Source: Eutrigla gurnardus (taxonomy: Eukaryota; Chordata; Actinopteri; Perciformes; Triglidae). Taken from it: DNA of 64,000 bases. The first letter of the stretch is position 1. Every line of letters starts with the position of its first letter. Made by a program: the position numbers and the translations under genes. The stretch lies in assembly GCA_963514095.1 (NCBI GenBank), contig OY741264.1:37424403-37488402 (forward strand), read 5' to 3'. Below the pieces are notes generated by a model. It saw only the letters and a list, made by a program, of their open reading frames with translations. It was not told the DNA's origin and made no database searches. This document shows positions 1-11,655 of this stretch, piece after piece.

Positions 1-234
1 GTCTTTGTGTCTCTGTGTCTTCGTGTCTCCATCTCTTTGTGTCTCTGTGTCTTTGGGTCTTTGTTTCTCCGTGTCTTTGTGTCCCTGTGTCTCTGTGTGT
101 TTGTGTGTTTATGTCTCCGTCTCTTCGTGTGTTTGTGTCTCCGTGTCTCTGGGTCTTTGTGTCTCTGTGTGTTTGTGTCTCCGTCTCTTCGTGTGTCCAT
201 GTCTTTGTGTCTTTGTGTCTCCGTGTCTTCCTGT
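1..234. repeat. T/C-rich minisatellite (TGTCTCTGTGTCTT type)
   Basis: Degenerate tandem repeat of about 15-24 bases built from TGTCT, CCGTGTCT and TTTGTG words. It produces several overlapping open frames in all phases, none of which looks like a protein. The array runs off the left edge of the window. Confidence 0.9.
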
Positions 235-354
235 CCAGCAGCATTGTTGAGTGACACGATACAATCTGCAGATAGACGAGTCCAGGTGATGAATGACATC
301 ACACAAAGAAACAGTGATGTCATGTCAGTCGTATGACACTAAGTCACATGTGAA

Positions 355-834
355 GTGAGTGAGGAGCAGCCAGGTGAGTGAAGAGGAGCAGCCAGGTGAG
401 TGAGGAGGAGCAGCCAGGTGAGTGAGGAGGAGCAGTCAGGTGAGTGAAGAGGAGCAGCCAGGTGAGTGAGGAGGAGCAGCCAGGTGAGTGAGGAGCAGCC
501 AGGTGAGTGAGGAACAGGCAGGTGAGTGAGGAGGAGCAGCCAGGTGAGTGAGGAGGAGCAGCCAGGTGAGTGAGGAGCAGCCAGGTGAGTGAGGAGGAGC
601 AGCCAGGTGAGTGAGGAGGAGCAGCCAGGTGAGTGAGGAGCAGCCAGGTGAGTGAGGAACAGGCAGGTGAGTGAGGAGCAGCCAGGTGAGTGAGGAGCAG
701 CCAGGTGAGTGAGGAGGAGCAGCCAGGTGAGTGAGGAGCAGCCAGGTGAGTGAGGAACAGGCAGGTGAGTGAGGAGCAGCCAGGTGAGTGAGGAGCAGCC
801 AGGTGAGTGAGGAGGAGCAGCCAGGTGAGTGAAG
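355..834 (+). repeat. Minisatellite of consensus 5' splice sites
   Basis: Tandem units of 18 or 21 bases, AGCAGCCAGGTGAGTGAGG with or without an extra GAG. By hand count about 23 units contain CAGGTGAGT, which equals the consensus metazoan donor and full U1 snRNA complementarity. No exon is recognisable upstream. Confidence 0.9.
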
Positions 835-1028
835 ATAAATAATACATTTCTCAATAAAATAGTCCCGTTTGTTTCATCACGCTAACATTACGCTAACATT
901 ACGTTACGTTAACATTACGTTACGTTAACATTCGTCCTTCAGAGGAGAGGAAGAAGAGGCGTTCTTCTTCCTCTTCTTCCTGAAGATGCTGCCAGCAGTA
1001 AGATACTTTCCCAATAAGTAACGGCCAA

Positions 1029-1086
<58 letters not shown>
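1029..1086. repeat. (CA)n microsatellite
   Basis: Near-perfect dinucleotide run with one interruption. Upstream, 890-935 holds a short ACGTTAACATT repeat. Confidence 0.95.
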
Positions 1087-1241
1087 TAATATTTAAGGGC
1101 GGTGGATCAGAAGTCAGCCTTGTTGTTGTTGTGAGCAGCAGGCAGATGTGCTGATTAGATCTGACCTCAGATCAGAGCTGCTGCTGTTATTTAAGCTGCG
1201 GTGAGCCCGGCTGCAGGCTGGTGTAACAGCCAGACCTGCCT

Positions 1242-1283
1242 GGGGGGGGGGGGGGGGCTGCAGGGGCTGATAGGACCCCCCCC

Positions 1284-1317
<34 letters not shown>

Positions 1318-1410
1318 CCTCCTCCTCCTCCACCTCGGCGTGGACGGCCACAGGAAGCATGTGGGCCCTGCTGAAGCTACAGCATAACATACTTCCTCTT
1401 TATAGTGGTG

Positions 1411-1474
<64 letters not shown>
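1242..1474. repeat. Compound simple repeats: poly(G), poly(C), (CA)n, (CTC)n, (CA)n
   Basis: G run at 1242-1257, C run at about 1276-1286, (CA)n to about 1313, (CTC)n to about 1332, and a second (CA)n at 1412-1473 followed by a short (CT)n. Confidence 0.93.
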
Positions 1475-1477
<3 letters not shown>

Positions 1478-1727
1478 CTCTCTCTTACATAACAAACACA
1501 AAACTCAGTTTTTTACTTCTAACCCGCAAGGTTGGTTCTCATGTTACTCCGTTTACAGTCATTTATATATATGTATACACACATTATAAATATATGTGTA
1601 TATATGTGGTCGTTGTGTGTTCGGTGTCCGGTCATCGTCTCATCGGGATGGTGTTTCAGTTCAACTGGTGACCGTGTTACATGTTCTGTTGTCAGCAACT
1701 GCAGTCACCAGGTCTCCAGGTCCCAAG

Positions 1728-2165
1728 ATAACATGGCCCCAAGGTAACATGGTCACCAGGTCACCAGATAACACGGTCACCAGGTAACACGGTCACCAGG
1801 TAACACTATCCCAAGGTAACAAGGCCCCCTGGTAACAAGGTCCCAAGGTAACACGGTCTGAGGGTAACATGGTCACCAGGTAACACGGTCACCAGGTCAC
1901 CAGATAACATGGTCCCCAGGTAACATGGTCTCCAGGTAACACGGCCCCCAGGTAAAACGGTCCCCAGGTAACATGGTCTCCAGGTAACACGGCCCCCAGG
2001 TAACACGGTCCCCAGGAAACACGATCTCCAGGTAACACGGTCTCCAGGTAACATGGTCCCCAGGTAACATGGTCTCCAGGTAACACGGCCCTCAGGTAAC
2101 ACGGTCCCAAGGTAACATGGTCACCACGTAACACTGTCACCAGGTAACACGGTCCCCAGGAAACA
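1728..2165. repeat. 16-base minisatellite (CCAGGTAACACGGTCC type)
   Basis: About 25 tandem units that differ at a few fixed positions (ACGG/ATGG, CCCC/TCTC/TCAC). Many units contain CAGGTAAC, a donor-like word. A 331-codon minus-strand frame across this array and the next is a by-product of the repeats. Confidence 0.92.
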
Positions 2166-2269
2166 CACTGGTTCAAACACCGGTGGCGTCCATAAACTGG
2201 ACTGTTAGTAGAAGTGAGTGAAGTTGGAGCTGTGAGTCTCCGTCCTGGTCTGGACATCATGTCTCTGTA

Positions 2270-2870
2270 CTGAAGGTCTCTGATGTCTCTGACTTGAAGG
2301 TCTCTGATGTCTCTGACCTGAAGGTCTCTGATGTCTCTGGCTTGAAGGTCTCTGATGTCTCTGACCTGAAGTTCTCTGATGTCTCTGAAATCAAGGTCTC
2401 TGATGTCTCTGACTTCAAGGTCTCTGATGTCTCTGACCTGAAGGTCTCTGATGTCTCTGGCTTGAAGGTCTCTGATGTCTCTGACTTGAAGGTCTCTGAT
2501 GTCTCTGACATCAAGGTCTCTGATGTCTCTGACCTGAAGGTCTCTGATGTCTCTGACCTGAAGTTCTCTGATGTCTCTGACATCAAGGTCTCTGATGTCT
2601 CTGACCTGAAGGTCTCTGATGTCTCTGACTTGAAGGTCTCTGATGTCTCTGACCTGAAGTTCTCTGATGTCTCTGACATCAAGGTCTCTGATGTCTCTGA
2701 CCTGAAGGTCTCTGATGTCTCTGACTTCAAGGTCTCTGATGTCTCTGACTTGAAGGTCTCTGATGTCTCTGACCTGAAGGTCTCTGATGTCTCCGACTTC
2801 AAGGTCTCTGATGTCTCTGACCTGAAGGTCTCTGATGTCTCCGACTTCAAGGTCTCTGATGTCTCTGACT
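2270..2870. repeat. 24-base minisatellite (AAGGTCTCTGATGTCTCTGA type)
   Basis: About 25 units of exactly 24 bases whose variable core reads CCTG, CTTG, CATC or CTTC. Because the unit is a multiple of three, both strands have long open frames with no protein character. Higher-order order of the variants suggests blocks of about 120 bases were copied. Confidence 0.94.
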
Positions 2871-3575
2871 GGATTAATAGACACTTATACGAATGCGTGA
2901 AAATTATTTAAGAGCATAACTCACATTTACTTTGGTTATTTCAGCCTTTAACCCACTTTAATCTTCAAACAAGACGTTTTTAAAGATGTTTGGAGACATG
3001 AGACGAGAGCCAAACAGACAAAGAGGAGAAAGTTTCCAGCTGCATCATCAGTCTTTAACGAGGAGACCGCGTCCGCCTGTGTTTGTCCATCCACTAAACA
3101 CAGGCCCTTTGTTTTCCTTCTGTGGACGCTTAAGAGGAGGTTTGTCCTGCAGACGGACTTCGGGGAACTCGTCTCTTGTTTCTAAATACTTTGTGATTTG
3201 TGGCCAGTCTAGTTGTCAGCTGTCCCCTCCATATCTCATAACAACTAACTCCTGAGTTTGGTCCCTTCTATGTGGTGAGACCTGGTCAGTCCTGGGAAGA
3301 CCTGAAGAGACCTGGTTAGTCCTGAAGAGACCTATTTAATATCAATAACCAGATGAAAAAGATGCTGAAATAACTCCATAATGATGGTGATCAGTAAAAA
3401 GTGCTGAGTCATGCTTTGTTAGGTCTGTCTGCAAGACCACAAGATAACTACTGTTAAAACGCTGGTTTTCTGAATGGAGTCTGGTTGATGGGTGCTAGGC
3501 TACGCTAACATTGTAGCTGCTCTATCAAAACTCCAAATAAGGTCATCTAGACATAAATACAGCAGAGACCTTGTT
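2871..3575. other. Unassigned single-copy stretch
   Basis: No open frame with protein character, no repeat and no splice-bounded exon that I can support. Short GACCTGGTTAGTCCTGAAGA duplications lie near 3280-3335. Confidence 0.5.
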
Positions 3576-3895
3576 GTTTGGACCACAGACAGTCTCTGGT
3601 TCCTCCACATAGTCTGATCTGGTCTCTGGACTATTGTGAGCTACTATCTAGACCTCTGGGGGACCATAGACAGTCTCTGGTTCCTCCACATAGTCTGGTC
3701 TGGACTCTGGACTAATGTGAGCTACTATCTAGCCCTCTGGGGGACCACAGACAGTCTCTGGTTTCTCCGCATAGTCTGGTCTGGACTCTGGACTAATGTG
3801 AGCTACTATCTAGCCCTCTGGGGGACCACAGACAGTCTCTGGTTTCTCCAGATAATCTGGTCTGGACTCTGGACTAATGTGAGCTACTGTCGTAG
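3576..3895. repeat. 81-base tandem repeat, four copies
   Basis: Starts recur at about 3580, 3661, 3742 and 3822 with GGACCACAGACAGTCTCTGG. The copies differ at scattered bases and the last one fades out. The following 3975-4050 has short AACAATGCTAGCTTA repeats, and (CA)n lies at 4198-4240. Confidence 0.9.
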
Positions 3896-4379
3896 AACTT
3901 TGCAGTGCCACAGACCCAGGAGACAACATCTGGTTCCTTCATTTAGGATTCAGCAGTACCATCTCAAAGCAAGCTTACAATGCTAGCTTACAATGCTAGT
4001 TTACAATGCTAGCTTAAAATGCTAGTTTACAATGCTAGTTAACACTTACAATGCTCACGGGGTCTCATGAGGAGCTGACGGGGTCTCATGTAGCGCCCCC
4101 ATCAGGACAAGACTGTTCAGAGTCACTTATTAACACGTAAACCTGATCATGAGAACCAGACTGATGGAAGAAATTATCCATTGTTGTTGGTAAAAGTCCA
4201 ACACACACACACACACACACACTCACACACACACACACTGCTGAGAAAACACACGTGTACGTTCTGTCAGTCCTCACAGTTTGATTGGTGTAATTACTGT
4301 AAATCACTAAATCCCACCTGGGAGGAGAAGTCTGAGGGGGGAGGAGAACTTCTAAAGGGTTTTGTCGTCTAAACCTAAC

Positions 4380-4595
4380 TGGTTTAGCAGGGTGCAGTAG
4401 GGTGATGTAGGATGCTGCAGGGTGCTGTAGGGTGCTGCAGGGTGCTGTAGGGTGCTGTATGATACTGTAGGGTGCTGTATGATGCTGTAGGATGCTGTAT
4501 GATACTGTAGGGTGCTGTATGATGCTGTAGGATGCTGTATGATGCTGTAGGATGCTGTAGGGTGCTGCTGGGTGCTGCAGGGTGCTGCTGATAGC
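4380..4595. repeat. Minisatellite of GGGTGCTGTA/GATGCTGTAG units
   Basis: Ten-base units with G/A alternation, arranged in longer blocks (for example the block GGTGCTGTATGATACTGTAG repeated). Confidence 0.9.
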
Positions 4596-4698
4596 TGAAT
4601 CCGGAGCGGTGACTCTTTGACAGTAACGGGCGTTTCCCAGCATGCCCCTGGCCAACGTGGCATCATGACTTTTTGTAAATATACACGCCACTTCCTGT

Positions 4699-4867
4699 GG
4701 CGTGTTATCTGTACGCAATTCGAGCTATCCGCGTGTATGCATACGTTCTGAGCGAAACGACCCATCACATCCGCGTGTTTGTCAGCGCCCTTTAGTGTTA
4801 GGGTTAGGGTTAGGCTTCGGCGTTGATATACACGCAAAAAGACGATTGTGCGTAGTGATAACACGCC
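4699..4867. mobile_element. Small inverted-repeat element (MITE-like)
   Basis: GGCGTGTTATC at the left and its complement GATAACACGCC at the right bound 169 bases, and the similarity continues inward (GTACGC against GTGCGTA). It encloses three TTAGGG words. Target duplications are not clear. Confidence 0.5.
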
Positions 4868-5904
4868 ATAATGGCATACAAGTTAACGTGTCATACATAC
4901 GCCACTTCATGAGATCAGCCTGCCCTGGCATTACATCATATCACACACACAAACTGAAGACCCTCATTAAAGACTCAACCTGGTCTGTGTGGGTCTATGA
5001 GGGATAAGTCAACAAGAGATGATCTCCATGAGGTTCACAGGTAATGTGTGTGTGTGTGTGTGGGGGGGGGGGACTTTAAAAAAAGAGGAAACTTACGGGA
5101 AGTAAGGAGGAAGAAGAGGAGGAAGTGTGAGTGATGGGAAAGAGGCAGCTGGTACGAAGACGAAGGAACCGGATGAACAACCACAGCAGGACAGTTACAC
5201 ACACACACACACTATCTTTGTCTATTTCTTTTTTTTTGTCTTAGTTGATCTCAAACGTTTTAAAACAAAGTAACATGAATCACTGGCGTGTGTCAGCAGC
5301 AAAGCTCCAAGCCCATCGGTTCAACCTGAAGAAACCAAGAGACGCTAAGCCCCTAAGCCCGCCCCTTTTTCGGCGTCCCTCAGGTTCGATGGAGACCAAT
5401 AATGTTCTGATCCTGATCCTGATTTGAGCATCAGTTTCACATCATGAGCATCATCAGTGATGGTGATGATCTCATTGCTGGGAGGAGTTACATCATGAGT
5501 AGGAGGAGTTACATCATCCTCATCGATCTCTGGTTTCACATTACCTGCAGGTTGTTTGTTCAATCGGCCATACAGACGCACCAGCGACTACACAGAGCCG
5601 GGGGCTATTTTAGGGCTATTTCATGGAGGAAGTGTTTCCAGCAGATACACAGAGCCGAAAAAACTACCACCTAGGAGAGTATAACATTTGCAGCAAGTCC
5701 TTGGATTGTGTAGCATCCCCAGTAAATACACCACCTTTACAGCAATTAGACAGAGCCCAGTAAATACACTACATGAGTAGTAAAAATACACAGAGCCTTT
5801 ACAGCAATTAGACAGAGCCCGGTAAATAGACACAATCAATAGGTAGACAGACAGTTTGTTATCATAACAGAAGTATTTCCAGCAAGTACACAGAGCCTGT
5901 GTGT
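4868..5904. other. Unassigned stretch with simple repeats
   Basis: Contains (GT)n with poly(G) at 5046-5071, (CA)n at 5200-5214, and from about 5590 a decayed repeat with recurring CAGAGCC and ACAGCAATTAGACAGAGCCC. No gene is supported. Confidence 0.5.
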
Positions 5905-7545
5905 AGTTCAGGAGAAACTACAGACATGCAGGACAACAGTAGAAATTACAGACATGCAGGACAACAGAAACTACAGACATGCAGGACAACAGTAGAAACT
6001 AAAGACATGCAGGGCAACAGTAGAAACTACAGACATACAGCACAACAGAAACTACGGACATGCAAGACAACAGGAGAAACTACAGACATGCAGGACAACA
6101 GAAACCACAGACATGCAATACAACAGGAGAAACTACAGACATGCAGGACAATAGTAGAAACTACAGACATGCAAGACAACAGGAGAAACTAAAGACATGC
6201 AGGACAACAGTAGAAACTACAGACATGCAAGACAACATGAGAAACTACAGACATGCAAGACAACAGGAGAAACTACAGACATGCAGGATAACATGAGAAA
6301 CGACAGACATGCAGGACAACAGTAGAAATGACAGACATGCAAGACAACATGAGAAACTACAGACATGCAAGACAACAGGAGAAACGACAGACATGCAAGA
6401 CAACATGAGAAACTACAGACATGCAGGATAACAGGAGAAACTACAGACATGCAGGACAACCGGAGAAACTACAGACATGCAAGACAACATGAGAAACTAC
6501 AGACATGCAAGACAACATGAGAAACGACAGACATGCAAGACAACATGAGAAACTACAGACATGCAGGATAACAGGAGAAACTACAGACATGCAGGACAAC
6601 CGGAGAAACTACAGACATGCAAGACAACATGAGAAACTACAGACATGCAAGACAACATGAGAAACTACAGACATGGAAGACAACATGAGAAACTACAGAC
6701 ATGCAAGACAACATGAGAAACGACAGACATGCAAGACAACATGAGAAACTACAGACATGCAGGATAACAGGAGAAACTACAGACATGCAGGACAACCGGA
6801 GAAACTACAGACATGCAAGACAACATGAGAAACTACAGACATGCAAGACAACATGAGAAACTACAGACATGGAAGACAACATGAGAAACTACAGACATGC
6901 AGGACAGCATGAGAAACTACAGACATGCAGGATTACAGGTGAAACTACAGACATGCAGGACAACAGTAGAAACTACAGACATGCAGGACAACAATAGAAA
7001 CTACAAACATGCAAGACAAAAGGAGAAACTAGAGACATGTAAGACAACAGGAGAAACTAGAGACATGCAGGACAACAGTAGAAATGACAGACATGCAAGA
7101 CAACATGAGAAACTATAGACATGCAAGACAACAGGAGAAACGACAGACATGCAAGACAACATGAGAAACTACAGACATGCAGGATAACAGGAGAAACTAC
7201 AGACATGCAGGATAACAGGAGAAACTACAGACATGCAAGACAACATGAGAAACGACAGACATGCAAGACAAGATGAGAAACTACAGACATGCAAGACAAC
7301 AGGAGAAACTACAGACATGCAGGACAACAGTAGAAATGACAGACATGCAAGACAACATGAGAAACTATAGACATGCAAGACAACAGGAGAAACGACAGAC
7401 ATGCAAGACAACATGAGAAACTACAGACATGCAGGATAACAGGAGAAACTACAGACATGCAGGACAACAGGAGAAACTACAGACATGCAAGACAACATGC
7501 AAAACTACAGACATGCAGGACAACAGGAGAAACTACAGACAGGAC
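5905..7545. repeat. 28-29-base minisatellite, about 1.6 kb
   Basis: More than 50 units of GAAACTACAGACATGCAGGA followed by CAACAGGA or variants (TAACATGA, CAACAGTA). Block copies are visible, for example 6440-6600 resembles 6570-6790. Unit length varies, so the reading frame shifts along the array, and no protein is encoded. Confidence 0.95.
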
Positions 7546-7768
7546 AACAGGTGTCCAGTTTGTCCAGAATATCAAACCGCAGGCTGAGGAGGAGGGAGGA
7601 GGAGAAGGGAGGGAGGAACAGGGAGAAGGGTGCAGGAGGAGGAGGAGAAGTGAGTCACGGTGTTAACGGCTGGTCCTCCCTCACTCCGCTTCCTGGAGAA
7701 AAGAGGAAGTGAAAAGGGCTGACGGAGAAAAGAGGGCTGCTCCTCGTTTTCCTGTTTGTGTCATTTAA

Positions 7769-7801
<33 letters not shown>

Positions 7802-8639
7802 CTAGTGGACCAGAGTGCTAGTGGACCAGAATATGAAGTATGAAGCTGCTAATTAAGCTGCTAACAATGTGTGTTTAATTCAAATGAACCTTTCCAGTGA
7901 TCCGCTTCAGTTGGTGAGGAGTCAGCTGGAAGGTCACATGACAAGGTCAAAGGTTACAGAGCTCATTTTTCACATAGGTTTTGTTCAAATCGGACGTGCA
8001 GACGATGACTCAGCTTTATTGATCCCAGCTGATTATTTTGTATCTGAGCTCCGGCCGTCAGCACATTTCTCTCATAAAGTTTAAATGTGTAAAACAACAG
8101 CGGAACCCGACTGAGATCCACCAGACTGGGATCCACCAGACTGGGATCCACCCGACAACAATGAAACTGCCATGATGCTGATGTCACAAAGTGCTTCACA
8201 AAAGAATTAAGGCGACAGACATAAATAGGTCAGTAAAAAGTATTTTTATGGAGCTTTTCAAAGAAATTCTGGTCGTAGGCTGAAAACAATATCAACAGGA
8301 TCCTGGTAGATGGTCCTCTGCCTGTCAGACGCTGGTCTGGGTCTACAGAATCCTGGTAGTTGGTCCTCTGCCTGTCAGATGCTGGTCTGGTCTGAAACCT
8401 CCACTGGCTGCAGTCTGAACAGCAGAAAGGCCTGATGGGAAAAGAGTGCTGACATCAAACTGCTGGTTTGTGGTCTTCAGGGTCCCACAGAGACTGGATC
8501 TCATTCCCAAACAGCCATGTGACATCAGCGGTGCAGACTCCAAGCATGCCTCCTGTTTGCACTGACCCTCATGGTTTGAATAAGATCAAATGTGATTGGC
8601 TGTGAGGCAGAACCGTGAGGGAACCAATCAAAGAGCAGC
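7546..8639. other. Unassigned stretch with small repeats
   Basis: A GGAGGA-rich segment (7590-7650), (CA)n at 7770-7798, three GATCCACCAGACTGG copies near 8116-8155, and a 55-base tandem duplication at 8292-8390 (TCCTCTGCCTGTCAG). No gene is supported. Confidence 0.5.
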
Positions 8640-8767
8640 TCTGTAATCAGTATGTGATCAAACAATGTAACAGTAATATAATGTAATAAAACAAAATGTA
8701 ACAATAGACTGTAAAAAATCATAATGTAACTATAATATATAATAAAATATAATGTAACAATATAATG

Positions 8768-9163
8768 TCCATCCATCCATCCATCCATTTTCTACCGCTT
8801 ATCCTATATTCAGGGTCACGGGGGGGCTGGAGCCAAACCCAGCTGTCATTGGGCGAAGGCAGGGTACACCCTGGACAGGACGCCAGTCTATCGCAGGGCC
8901 GACATGTAGAGACAGACAACCATTCACGCTCACATTCACACCTATGGGCAATTTAGAGTCATCAATGAACCTATCCCCATCCTGCATGTCTTTGGACTGT
9001 GGGAGGAAGCCGGAGAACCCGGAGAGAACCCACGCTTACACAGGGAGAACATGCAAACTCCACACAGAAGGAACCCGGGCCGACCCGGGAATCAAACCCA
9101 GGCCCCTCTTGCTGTGAGGCGAGAGTGCTACCCACTACACCACCGTGCAGTGGGCAGTGGGTA
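8768..9163 (-). mobile_element. tRNA-derived SINE with L2-type (ATGG)n tail
   Basis: Read on the minus strand it begins with a tRNA-like head (GTAGTGGGTAGCACTC A-box region, GGTTTGATTCCC B-box region) at about 9060-9160. The body has ACATGCAGGATGGGG and a GATAAGCGGTAGAAAATGG end with an (ATGG)n tail at 8768-8787. The family is common in fish. The same family occurs at 56824-58027 and 18207-18316. Confidence 0.8.
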
Positions 9164-9563
9164 ATAATATAATGTATTAAACATAATGTAACAATGATAT
9201 AATGTAATAAAACACAATGCAACAATTATAATGTAATAAAACAAAATGTAACAATAATATAATGTAATAAAAAATAATGTAACAATATAATGTAATAAAA
9301 CAATGTAACTATAATATATGATAAAACATAATGTAACAATATCATGTAATAAAACAAAATGTAACAATATAATGTAATGAAACATAATGTTACAATAATA
9401 TAATGCAATAAATTATGCAATAATCATATAATGCTATAAAACAATGTAACAAAATATAATGTAATAAAACATAATGTAACAATAATATAATGTAATAAAA
9501 AATAATGTAACAATAATATAATGTATTAAAACATAATGTAACAATAATATAATGTATTAAAAT

Positions 9564-10685
9564 TAGGGCCGGGTATCGATTAAAAAAAAAATCGAATTAG
9601 AGGATTTGTAATTAATTAATCGCATTTTAATTGCATATAAATATTTGACCTGACCAATTTTTTTCACATGGATTTTTAGCATACCATTGAATAATGACTG
9701 AATACATAAGTTTAAGCAACAAAATATTGTTTATTTTTCTTCAACCAAGTCCAACAGACCAGTGCAATTTTTTGCCATTAAGTGTAGCCAGTGGCGGTCC
9801 TAGGTTTCATGATGCCCTGGGCGAACCTCACCTCCAGCGCCGCCGCCGCCGCCGCCCCCCACACACACACACACATCCCCCCCCCACACACACACACAAA
9901 TGGACCCCCCCCCCCTGCCCCCCTGTTTAGACCAGACGCGTATTTCTCCACGACGGTCGACAAGCGCTTCTGCTCAGCTGTTCATTCAGAGCAATTTTTT
10001 CATCATAAGCTCACAAAATAAATACGCCATGTTTCTGTAACCAAGAAGTTTGTACACTTCTTTTATTTATCCGTTCAGAGAGAGAGAGAGAGAGAGATAG
10101 AGAGACACACACACACAGAGTGTGTATGGTAGTAGACAGTAGTAGTGTAGATATACAGTTGAAATACACATATTTGTTTATCTACTCTTCACATTTATTA
10201 AATGTATTTTCTCTTCCTGTTTCCCAGTGCGAGTTTAGATACACAAATATCGCATTTGTCAATCGCAGTATTTTATTTTGAAAATTGCTTTTATTTTGAA
10301 AATTGACCGGATTGTCTCGTGTTTCTTTGTGTGATTTCCTGCCAGAATTGACATGATCGCTCGCGGCATGTGCAAAAAAATAGAGCAGACGCCGAAACGA
10401 TCGCTTCACGGTGTGGGACGGCCGCGCCTATCCACGGCGCTCCGCGTCTGGTGTGAACTACACTATCGCTTAACAGGGGCGCCGAAAGGAAGCGGGCACC
10501 GAAAGGAAGCGGGCTCCGCTACGCGCCTATTCGCGGCGCTTCCGCGGCCGGTGTGAACCAGGCGTGAAACTCGTCCTGTGAGAAACGTTCCGCGGTGCAA
10601 AAATAAGTGCAATTAAAATGCGTACATTTTTTTAACGCGTTAATGTTTGTGTAATTCATTAATTACAGTTAAAGTCCTGGCCCTA
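9564..10685. mobile_element. hAT-type non-autonomous element, 1122 bases
   Basis: Terminal inverted repeats TAGGGCCGGG and CCTGGCCCTA are flanked by ATTAAAAT and ATTAAAAC (7 of 8 bases equal), an 8-base duplication as in hAT insertions. It sits inside the AT-rich minisatellite. It contains a GCC/CA-rich low-complexity core (9835-9920), (GA)n at 10077-10107 and no transposase. Confidence 0.85.
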
Positions 10686-11655
10686 ATTAAAACATAATTT
10701 AACAATAATATAATGTAATAAAACATAATGTAACAATAATATAATGTATTAAAAATAATGCAACAATAATATAATGTATTAAAACATAATGTGACAATAA
10801 TATAATGTAATAACACAATGTAACAATAATATAATGTAATAAACATAATGTAACAATAATATAATGTATTAAAACATAATGTAACAATAGTATAATGTAT
10901 TAAAAAGAATGCAACAATAATATAATGTATTAAAACATAATGTGACAATAATATAATGTAATAAACATAATGTAACAATAATATAATGTATTAAAACATA
11001 ATGTAACAATAGTATAATGTATTAAAAATAATGCAACAATAATATAATGTATTAAAACATAATGTGACAATAATATAATGTAATAACACAATGTAACAAT
11101 AATATAATGTGTTAAACATAATGTAACAATGATATAATGTAATAAAACACAATGCAACAATTATAATGTATTAAAACATAATCTAACAATAATATAATGC
11201 AATAAAACATAATGCAACAATAATATAATGTATTAAAAATAATGCAACAATAATATAATGTATTTAAACATAATGTAACAATAATATAATTTAATAAACA
11301 TAATGTAACAATATAATGTAATAAAACAATGTAACAATAATATAATGTAATAAAACATAATGTAACAATGATATAATGTAATAGAACATAATGTGACAAT
11401 AATATAATGTAATAACACAATGTAACAATAATATAATGTAATAAAACATAATGTAACAATATAATGTAATAAATCAATGTTACCATAATATAATGTAATA
11501 AAACATAATGTAACAATAATATATATTGTAATAAATGTTACTATGTAGTTTAGTGGTCCGAACCTAACTACGTAGTTTAGTGGTCTCAACCTAACTATGT
11601 AGTTTAGTGGTCCGAACCTAACTACCTAGTTTAGTGGTCTCAACTTAACTATGTA

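Larger units (their letters stand above)
8640..11535. repeat. AT-rich minisatellite (AACAATAATATAATGTAATA) split by two insertions
   Basis: Units of about 30-31 bases occupy 8640-8767, 9164-9563 and 10686-11535. The same repeat resumes on both sides of a SINE (8768-9163) and a hAT-type element (9564-10685), so it was one array before these insertions. Confidence 0.92.

Noticed and set aside
1889..2884. 331-codon minus-strand frame and 205-codon plus-strand frame
   Set aside because: Both run through the 16-base and 24-base minisatellites; open on both strands because the unit is a multiple of three.
4798..4815. Interstitial telomere
   Set aside because: Only three TTAGGG words; too short to mean a telomere fusion.
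5905..7545. CRISPR-like array
   Set aside because: The units are contiguous and vary throughout. There are no fixed repeats with unique spacers, and the window is clearly eukaryotic.
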